64,000 nt of DNA from Candidula unifasciata. Its lineage: Eukaryota > Mollusca > Gastropoda > Stylommatophora > Geomitridae. The stretch covers positions 530,994 through 594,993 of the forward strand of contig CAJHNH020004602.1 of assembly GCA_905116865.2 (NCBI GenBank), in the 5' to 3' direction. Positions 1-10,573 of this stretch are shown one piece after another; within the stretch, counting starts at the first letter, position 1; every line of letters begins with the position of its first letter. Position numbers and translations under genes: made by a program. Under the pieces are notes generated by a model. It ran no database searches. It had not been told where the DNA came from and was given only the letters and a program-made list of their open reading frames with translations.

Positions 1-536
1 GCTAACCATTCAGAAAGGAATGGTAAACTATTCAGCATTAAAAGGCTAGCAAACAAACACCAACAATTACTGCAGAGGAACAAAACTCCGACTCTACAAG
101 AGCATCATTTTGCCAGTTCTTCTTTATGGAGCGGAATGCTGGAGAATGACCCAAAAAAAAATGCACACAATCTGTCCACCTTGCATGTCTACGTAGAATT
201 ATCAAAATTTTCTGGCCAGATACAATCTCAAACACTAAACTACTTCAAGCCACAAACCAAGAAACTTTAGACAGTATGATTACCAAGAGAAGATGGAAAT
301 GGCTTGGCCACGTTATGAGAATGACTTCTGATATACCTGCCAAAACAGCTCTCACATGGACACCAGAGGGAAAGAGAAAACAGGGGCGCTCAAAAACAAC
401 ATGGAGACGAACGATGGAAAGTGACCTGAGTGCGGCATCTTTGACAAGGAAAACTGCACTGAAGATTGCACAGGACAGGAAAGCTTGGAAAGTCCTCTCT
501 GAAGCCTCATGTGCCACTATGCATAACGAGAACTGA
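1..536 (+). pseudogene. RTE-like LINE, C-terminal fragment of the endonuclease-reverse transcriptase
   Basis: The frames give LLYGAECWRMT with frame shifts nearby, then KRRWKWLGHVMRM at about 285-330 and WRRTMESDLSA further on. These are typical of the region after the reverse-transcriptase domain in RTE-like LINEs. It ends with the short tail ATGCATAACGAGAACTGATG. The left end is cut by the window. A close relative of its last 270 bp sits at 22215-22488. It lies in, or downstream of, the last visible SGSH intron and runs opposite to the gene. Confidence 0.85.
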
Positions 537-880
537 TGATGAAACAAACACCATAACATATCTTGCAAGACTGCCCTCTCTTGGCGGAGCTGTAAAGCAA
601 CATGTGGCGACACCCAATAGACATAACAACTAATTTTGGGGGAAACCTAAGAGACCTTGAAATGATATTGCAGTGTTTGACATAGTGTATATTAAGCACA
701 TGACTAGAGATCACTGAAGAAGAATTTGCTAGTGAAACCATACACAGCCTACATACGTTGGGGTTGATTTGAAACATCTTGTAAAGAATATTTAACGCAA
801 CCATAAGTATTTTAAAAAATGCTTCTCAGGAGCAACCAATAAGGTAACATAAATATAACTGTTCTATAAATTAATCTTAC

Positions 881-1056
881 CTTCCCCCATTTTGATCTGC
901 CATCAGGTGAAGAAAGTAGAAAAGGTTCAGCCATTCCTGATGTGTACAGGTTGGTGCGGCCATTAGGAAAAGGAATTCCATTGTCTGATGTAAATATTAC
1001 TAGAGTGTCATCCAGGTGGCCAGCTTTTCTTAGCTCCTCCAGGACCAGATTGATGC
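881..1056 (-). CDS. SGSH: SGSH exon 6: SDNG metal site
   Basis: The 176-nt exon has an acceptor TTTATTCAG and a GTAAGATT donor, and starts with two bases completing Gly. It encodes [18 protein letters not shown], then [19 protein letters not shown] and [17 protein letters not shown]. The Asp and Asn of SDNG complete the calcium site. It ends in phase 0. The next exon, which should encode the equivalent of VSEAYVSLLDLTPT, is not in the remaining 880 bases, which hold a LINE fragment, so it lies off the left edge. Confidence 0.94.
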
Positions 1057-4000
1057 CTGAATAAATTGATGTTGAAGATGTAATTTTAAAAAGACCCTTT
1101 TCATGCCTTTGTTGCAGTAGGCATATAATGCTAGACCTGAAAATGAAACACAACTGCAAGAAATGATGGATATAGTTGTCACGGAAACTGAAAACAAGGG
1201 TCTTAGTTTGAACAGCAGAAAAACAGAAATAATGGTAATTACAAATAATAAAAAAAAAAAAATGACACTACAAAATGCCACACCAAAGTAAATGGGACAA
1301 CCCTCAAGTAAGTTGATACATTTCAGTACTTGGGTACCCTGATAAAATCAGACAGAAGGTGTTTTAAGGAAAGCTAAATGTCAAATAGCTCAAGCAAAGG
1401 CAGCATTTTACAAAATGAAGAATATTGTATGCAGTCTTTCTTTTTCAATTGAGATGAGAAAGAGAATTCTTAAAAGTTATATAAACCCTATATTGATATA
1501 TGGAAGGAAATCATGGACAGTTAGTAAATTAGTAAAAAACTTATTTGGAAGCTGCAGAGATGTGAATTTTTAGACAAATGATGAGAATACCCTGGACAGA
1601 TAAAAAGAGTAATGAAGACGTCTTGAAAGAAACTGACTCAGGAAGAGAACTGATTGCCCACATCTGAAAGGGACAATCTTCATTCTTTAGTCACGTGATG
1701 AGAAGGAGAAAACTAAAAACACTGTGAGAGTATGAAATTTAGAGGGGAGGAGAGGCAAAGGGAGATCGACATCATGGCATGGAGGATCACCTGTGTCGGT
1801 GTTGACTGAAAGTACATGAGACAGAAGGTTGTGGATAGACATGACTGCCAACGCCAAGCAGAATGGACTTTAAGAAGAATATTAGTCCTTAAAAGGGTGG
1901 TTGGCAGGCTGTGCTGTGGTTTATAGCGAGGCTGCGATATGTGTGCCTTTCAGTCCAAAAAGTCTGATTTCAGCTGACTCCTAATTAGTTACCTCTTACA
2001 ACTTCCATGTCGGGGGGTGGCAGGTCTATCTCTCCCCCTTCCCTTTTAAATACCCCCCTGGATTCCATACAGAAAGCAGTCCAGATCAAATATGAATCCA
2101 CAAATAGCCGCCTGGAAAGTATACTAGCTACTGTGCTACCGACACCTATTGATCTGGGTTAAGAAAATCAAGACTGCTGTATGCATAAATTTATGACAAA
2201 TCTACAAAACACAAAGTCATACTTCATGAATAAATAGAGTTAAAACATAATCTGTCGACATTATGTCAAAATCACCTAAGTGCAAGCTTGTTAATTTTCA
2301 CCTGTGTATTTTCAAGGTTGTTATTTGTCACTATACAATATGATAAAAGTCCCAATTGCAAAACCTCACTCCAAAGAAGTCAAAATGAAATATTACTTTT
2401 CATGCAGCAACACAATTTTTCAGACATCTCAATGTTCAAATGTAATTTTCTCGAACTGTTGATTGTTGAATTAAGAATCAACATCACAGTACTCAGGACA
2501 TTCTCACAAGTGCTCTGTCCTCATCTTCAGCAGCAAGTGCAGAGTTCCAATTGTAGTAGGGCTAATGAAGTTTACAGTATATAGATAAGACAAAGTTAGT
2601 TAGTTAGCCCTCACTGCACATTGAACCATTCAGTCCATAAGTGCTTGGATCCCCTCCTTAGTAAATCCTGCAGCAGCTGATGACACCAGTTCTGTGTCTG
2701 CTGAAGATGGGGACAGAGCACTTATGTGAATGTCCTGAGATGTCAATTCTTAATTCAACCATATTAACTGTTTACAATTATCCATGGTTGAAACACTGAT
2801 ATTTTAATTTAGAAATAATGAATGATTGCCCCATACTAGATAAAAACAAAACAAGAAATACAGTTTGATAGCTTTAACATTCATGACAACTTATATGTAT
2901 AATAACAATGCTTGATTTATTTAAGACATTTGGAAAGAGGGGTAGATGGTTCTTTCTTAATAGCCGACCAAAACAGGAGAAATCCACAGGTCATGGGACA
3001 GTCCAATATTTCAGTGGGTGGTAGATAAGCATATAGTTTTGTAATTTTGGCATTTAATTTGATGTGCAGTTTTGTGCTGTGTAGTTTTCAGTTTTTGTGT
3101 GCTTCTGTTTTGTGTGCTAAGCATTTTTTTTTTTGCTGTGCATTTTGTGTGTGATTAACTTCACTGCATCTGTTTATTCTATATGGCCCTCTCTGTCTCT
3201 GCAAGGTGATAAAGAAGAAATTTCACAGCTTCAACTTCAAGTCCCAAGATCTTCCCCAAAAATTGTACTTGTACACCAATGCATTGTGGTTTGAGAATAC
3301 ACCTTTCCCTTTCAGAGGGCAAGGCAAAATGCAGGACAATTTCACCATAACCACATTATTTTAAGGTGTAATGTACCTTCATGTATATATACGTGGCACA
3401 CACATTTATACACAATATAGAATTTTGGTTATCTTACCTTGATCCATACGATTTATAGTGGTATACTGTGCAGCCAGATCTTTTCGTGCTGCAGGAGTAT
3501 CAGGCACAAAATATGGAACCACAACCTCGTCTGGGCTGTACTGTGTCGGTGTCCAGTCTGGAATATGTCCCATGCCAGGTTGGCCATTCCCAAATTTCTC
3601 ACAAAATTCACCAAACTCCGGGTTAGTGCTCCCGCAGCGATGGGGGTCATGAAACGCTACATAAAGAAAAAACTGTTGGCTGAAAAATAAAATTGTACAC
3701 AATTTATAATGAAAACCATTCCATAAGGATACATACATTTTAGCTTCATTCATTCATTCATTCAGAGTTTTTTCTTTACCTGTGCTAGTGTATTGAATTA
3801 TTTTACCATAGGAGGTAAGTAAAGGACCCTTTCTTATCAGTAATTTTTATTCTGCAATTCTAACAGCCTTTAACCCTATTGCCCCAAGAAAACTAAATCT
3901 AGATACTTCTGGTAATAACAAAGTCCCCCATAAATGCTGATATATCGGCATTTCTGCAGTGACCTATTCTCAAAAAGCATAGTTAAATGCCTCTGGTTCT

Positions 4001-7000
4001 GTTTGCACCTGTACATTACTTAGGAAGCCTGGATACAATTATATTGACTAAAAAAAAAAAGGCATTAAGAGAGGTTTCCTTATTTAACCAATGGTTTTTT
4101 AAAAACCAAGCTGACGTCAAATTCTCATGTAAGCCTCAGGGACAGAGGTCACAAAGTCACAGCATGAGATACACATTTGTTTTAGGTCCTGAGGAAAGTA
4201 TTCCCATGGGTTCGTGTCACATATTTTAAGCATTCAAAGAGTAAAAGAGTTAAACCTACAGTCCTCTCCTAGGAAATATATAATTAGAGCAGTTGACAAA
4301 AAAACACACACAAACACCCACACCCACCATAAGACAGACACAATCTACTCACCCTACAGCAGTCCCATTTAAGAAATCAGAAACTCTCTCCTTGATAAAT
4401 GTGATGTTGCGGCCGACCTTATTAATTGACACTTGCTCCTCTGTGACCTCATAATCAAATGGGTAGACGTCTTCTGGACCTACATGCTTCTTCCCAATTA
4501 TACCTTTGCAAATATCAGATTATTAAAGTTAAATTGCTCAGTATAATAAAGCATTGATATATTTTATCAATCTATATCCTCTTTATGTGACTTCCAGCGT
4601 TAACAGTCTACTGCTTTTCTTCCTATGGTATCCCACGTTGCTTAACACTGCATTTCCATTTGTTCTGTCCTACAGGTTGTTCACATAACATTGTATTTTA
4701 TCCGCTGCCTTCTGAAAGCTGTCCTTAATCTTATAAATGACAACAATAATAATACTAACAGAAAAACCATAGGGAATATACTGATTTTGATTATAAGGTG
4801 TTACCTATTCAATTCTTCTATTCCCTAAATAATCCTTCACATTTTGATGAAACGCCACTTTAATGGCTCTTCACAGAGACTAACATTGTTTCGTATAGTA
4901 CTTCCCGTCCTTTTTTAGGATGAAATTTTTCGTTATTTGAAGACCTACTCTGGCTTTGCCAGGGGCCCCAATAAAGCCTGGCCATAAATATGGCCTAAAG
5001 GCTGAACGCGATTTCTGGGACCTCTCCACAGTGATCCTCACCCACATGGTGGCACACCGTGTCATCGGGTGTTTATCGCTTGTGTGATGTCCTGGTGGGG
5101 TAGAAAGTCAGTCAGTCAGTCAATATTGTTTTGTTTGCTGTGAAAATGAATTTGTATGAACATGTTTCGAAAAACTAGCATCAGAAAAACAATATCTTTT
5201 TATATCAAAGTTTGGCATGGTGCTTGGACTACTTTCTGATTTATTTTTAATTAATTCAGTGGGATACAATATTTCATGCAATTTTTTTCAAAACAAATGA
5301 TAAGGGAAAAGGTCTAGAGCTGTTCATACTGCTCTGTCAATGGTGAATCTCAGCCAGGTAGTGACAATAGTCTTGATATTATGACTAATAATGAATGCAA
5401 GTGCCAAAACTATTGCCGATAATATAGGTTTGGATGAAGCTGAACAAAATATTGCAATCTAATCCCTGTTTTTTTTTAATCAGCTGTGTATAGAATTTGG
5501 TTGTGAAATTTGACATGTTGTACAAAAATGGTCATAAAATCCAAAGTATTAAAATTAATTGTTTTAAATAAAGACTAGCTGATGCATAATTGAACAAAGG
5601 AGGCAGGTAAATTTTTAGAGAAGGATACAGTGTTGCTGAACAAGTTAAAATGTAAGGTAAGCACAACATTTCTCGTGTAAATAATCTTTATATGTGTCTA
5701 ACATCCTTGAATGTGGTGTGATTTTATAAAATTTGTTGTAACACTAGTACTTGAATAGTTAAGATTTATTCTGCATTAATTTCTCTTAAATTTGATATAT
5801 TATATGTCCCTTTACAGTGAGTACGTTTTCTTCAGAAAGGTTTGAGTATCGTCATGTTTAATTTAATTCAGCTCACAATTAATGCTGTCCAAACTCCAGA
5901 CAAAATGTCAGCCTGCAAGCAAGAGTTAATATTAATATTAATAATTAATATTTACAGGGCATTCCTTGACAACTCAATGTTCACTTTTATCACATTTTCT
6001 CACTTTCTTTGCTTTCTATCTTTCATTTTATAGTGTACTAGCTGTACCCGGCCACGCGTTGCTGTGGCATAGTTTGGCTAAATGGAAATGAAAGAAAATA
6101 GAAATTGCACGTGTCTAATACAATCATTGTCTGCTCAGATATAGAGATAGTCTTTGATCCCCACCTCACCCCCCCACCCCACAAACTAAATCCACCTACT
6201 ACCCTCTTTCATCAAATTTAGGTCATACCCCATCCCCTCCCCTTTTCCACCGAACTACTGCTTCCCCCCTTTTTTGAAATCACTAAACTGGCGATATTTG
6301 TTGTTGCTGTAACGGCATTGACATCTTCCATCTGGACTAAAATAAGCAGCCACTTAATCGGAACAACGAAAAGAGAACTCAAAATTATGGACTGTATTAT
6401 GTAACCCATACATGCCATTCTGGTGTTGTGGCAGCCCTGACAGTATGGCTGATCTGTTGAGCATAACGTTTAGACAAAGATTCTGAGATAATTAGATGAT
6501 GGAAAGCCGGTCATTGCTAGTTAATTAACAACTGTTCAATGCTATATGCTCTGTAATCTTCACTGTGTTACTTAATGTATCATCTGTAATCATTTTCCCA
6601 TCCAAGCAGGTCCTTCCATCAGACACCAGCAATTGAAAACATGCAGTAATAGGATGATTTTTCACACTACAAATTCATACAGCTGGCTCATCTTCATCGC
6701 AATCAACAAAAGGTCAAAATTACAGAACACATTACGATCTGGTGTTGTGGCAGCCCTGGACAGACTGATGAAAGCATCTTTCTTTCTCCAGCCAATTAAA
6801 TCAAAAGCCGGTCGTTGTATTCATAGTCAACATATCTTCCATGTCTTGTATCTAAATTTTTGGAGGTCTACATCTGCCTCGTTTTCTAAAAACTGTACCT
6901 CCATCACAATTTTCTCCATGCCACCATGACACATAGCATTACAATACTACCTTAGCTTTAGATCCAGGATACTGTTTATGAGCCAATAGTCTTCCAAGGT

Positions 7001-10000
7001 CTTATCATATGGGATGTCAGTGTACAGCTGGCTCATTCAATCCTCATGATGCCTAGAGGCACACAAGGCAGAGACAAACGGTCACCACTCAATTTGATCC
7101 AGAGCCTTCCTATTTATCTCCAGTTGTTGTACTTTGTGTAGCCTTGAGTTCAGCCTCAAAGGTTCGCTTCCAAGTGCCTCTGTGCCTGCTTCTTCCTCAC
7201 TGTACTTGTGGTATCCATTGCATTGCCTGTCTCGGCCATCTCTCTTTCTTCATTCTGAGAAAGTGTCCAGTCCACCTCCATATTTGTCGTTTGATTTCTA
7301 AATTTACATCTTTCAAGTCTGTCATTTGTTGTAATCTAGAATTGCTTATCTTATCTTACCATATGAACCCCAACAACCTTCTAAGAAGTCTTTTCTCAAA
7401 ACCTCTAAGCATGCTCTCTATATTTCTGTCTGTTTTCCAAGTTTCTGCTCCATATTGGAGAGTTGTCCTAACACATGTTTTGGATATCCTGAGTTTAGTT
7501 CTAGTGCTGTGGATGTTTGATTTCCACACACTGAAGTATGTTGTAAGCAGCATTTGCCTTTGCAATTCTCTGTTTGATTTCAACCACTACATTTCCATCT
7601 GAGGAGATACTGCTTCTTAGGTAAGTAAAGTCAGATACTGTTTCCAAACCTACATTATCTATTACTATAGGTCTTCCACTTTTGGGGTTTATCTCAAGAA
7701 GTTTTGTTTTCCTGACATTGATTCTTAACCCTGTCTGTTTTGCTATTTCTGTAATCTTATCTATCTTTTGTTGCAGATATTCTTTGCTTTGACTGATGAC
7801 AAGATATCATCTGCAGTCCAAATGTTCCAGGTGTTCGAGAAGGTTCCACTGAAGGCTGGTCCATGTGCCTGTAGTTACTTTCTTCGTAACATAATCTATC
7901 ACTATGAGAAACAAGAACGGTGACAGAATACACTCTTGTCAGACTCCTGATCTTATGCTGTAGTATTCTGTTTCCACAAGTTCTACTTTCACGTTGCTTT
8001 GGTATCCTTCATAAAGTCCTTTAAATATGTTTATAACTTTATCTGGTAACCCATATGCTGCAAGGATCTTCCACATCATTGTTCTATCTAGACTGTCAAA
8101 GACATTTTCAAAAAGTTTATAAAGTTTATATATAACGTGGTATTCCATTCTAAAGCTTTTTTCCACAATATTTCTGACAGTGAAAATATGATCACAGCAG
8201 TTTCTTTTTTTTTCTGAATCCTGCCTGGTCTTCCGACCAGACCACCAATTCATTCTGTTGTATCAAACCCTACAGAGTGCTTTTCTGGGCACCGACAATA
8301 ATGTTATTGCAGTGTGAGAGATCACTTTTCTTCAGTAGTGAAATGATTACACCATTTTTCCAGTCTGTTGGTACCACTTCATTTATCCTTATTTTGTTGA
8401 ATATTCCATATAATGCTTTTGCTGTAAATTGTGGGTCTGCCTTTAACATGTCAGCATTAATTCGGTCTTCACCTGGTGCCTTCCCATTTTTCAGACTGCT
8501 TATTGCCATTTCTATTTCTTTAATGCTGACTGGCCCAATATCCATTTCTAGGTGCTGGCCAGTTTTCTACTGTTACCTCTGGAATATCTGATACTGGCTT
8601 TGGGATATCTGCTGATACTGGCCTTTTTAGCAACTAGGTAAAATATTCCTATTATCTGTCAACCTTTTCTCATTCCGTTGTGATTATTTTTCCGGTTGTG
8701 TCTCTTAGGTTTCCTATTTTAAAACTAAAATGTTTCTGAATAAGATCCTTTGTTATTTTATACAATGTTCTATTATCCCCAGTCATTGCTGCTTTAGTCA
8801 TTGTAAAACGGTTGTACACACAAAACTTAGGTCCAGGTAAAAACCAAAAGTTCAAACAGACGATTAACTGGGACCTTCCACCGGAATTCACAGCCGGTGA
8901 ACGAAGAAGAAGATTGCTGCTTCTTCCGCTCTGGTAGCTTTGAGTTCCAAGTATTCCTTTTTGTCTTTCTGTACAGCTGGCGACACAACTATAAATACTG
9001 TATTAATACAGATGGTTACATTAGTTTAATGTAAATAAATGTAGCTGATAAGTAATCAAAGAAGGACCCATTTTGTGTCAATAGCATTGTATATGTTGCT
9101 ATCCTAGATTCTTTTGGGCAAGTATTGGGCTTAGAAGTCACCTCCAGACTCACAGAAAATCAACTATAGTTTCATGACAGATGAAAGAAAGAGTCATCTT
9201 CATCACTTGTGATGGATGAACAACACACAAGAATATGGTGCTGGGTCCATGTTTATACAGACCAATATCCACTCAGTGGGTTACTTCCCATGATATTCCA
9301 TTTTATCTATTTTAGATGGGGTGAACCTGTGAGCCCTAGGTCAATTTTCAAAATCTGTCCCCGTGCAGATTTATACCCAGCACCTTCAGGCGGGCAGTAA
9401 AGAAACTAGCTGCCATATAATCGCTGCCCCCATTGTATAAATGTAACTGACTATATCACTGTAGCCAATGTATATTTGTAACTACAAAATGTAACTACTG
9501 TATGACTATAATTTTCTATATAATTATAACTACTGCATAAACCTAACTGACTACATAATCGGAAAACCACTGTGATAAGTTTCAGATAAATACCTGCTTG
9601 GAGAACAGCTACTAACAGAAGTAAAAGCATTATCAAAAACAATGCTGCGGTTTGCCAGATAATTAAGTGCTGGAGTTTTCAGTACATTATTTCCATAAAC
9701 CTGTGACTCAAATCCAGCATCATCACCTGTTAAAATTTGTAAAAAAGCTCATTTTAAAGAACGTCTCAAGAATAATGATACAAGCAGCTTAGAATAGGAT
9801 AATAATAATGTAAGAGCAGTCCAGCAGCTGCTAGCACACTTGCTTGTTGACCAGCTAGTCAAAGAATAATATCCCCACTGATATAAACACCCCACGGCAT
9901 GGACGCTGGTATTTTACCATATTAAACCTAATAATCAAGTATTAATTCTAAGCAGAGTTTCCATGTGGGTTCTGGGGCCCTATTGTGGGGAAAATAAGAA

Positions 10001-10495
10001 CAGACCTTCTGCCTACTCAAAAGCATGTTGTAAGGATCAACTAATTGGGAGTTTCCTTTGAAGTCATAGTGCATCTGCCTGAGAGGCAGAAAACCAACAG
10101 TCTGCATGCAAATGAGTCAGAACTGTGAAATGGATGTGCATGCAACACTCAGGTTCCGGAACTAGACTAGAATCCAGAAGTGGACGAACAAGTAGAACTT
10201 TCTGCTGGAGTTTACAGCCAGTGAGGAAGAAGAAGAAGATAAGCATAGTGAGTGTGAGCTGGCTGAACGGTTAGAATGCTGGGCTCTCAGGCAGGAGACT
10301 CGGGTTCAAATCCTCAGTAAGGTTGAGATTTTTGTTTTCTGTCGGGAGCAAAAATAAAATTCTAGCTTGCAAAGTCTGTGGTGACAACACTAGCCATGCT
10401 GCCCTAAGTTATCAGGCTCAAAGACACCCCTCCCCCCCCCCACCACACCATAAAAAAGGGTAAATAAAGGCAGTAATTGGCAGTGATTAAAGAGA

Positions 10496-10573
<78 letters not shown>

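Noticed and set aside
4880..5065. 61-codon ORF as a small gene
   Set aside because: It lies in the foldback repeat, and the same pseudo-protein appears at 58586, so it is repeat-derived.
7144..7602. 152-codon hydrophobic plus-strand ORF
   Set aside because: Antisense shadow of the minus-strand LINE.
9301..9330. Possible donor for the missing part of SGSH exon 3 (ACAG|GTTCAC on the minus strand)
   Set aside because: The sequence upstream of it does not encode the expected SFDKVRSLP-like residues; it looks like an unclassified repeat.
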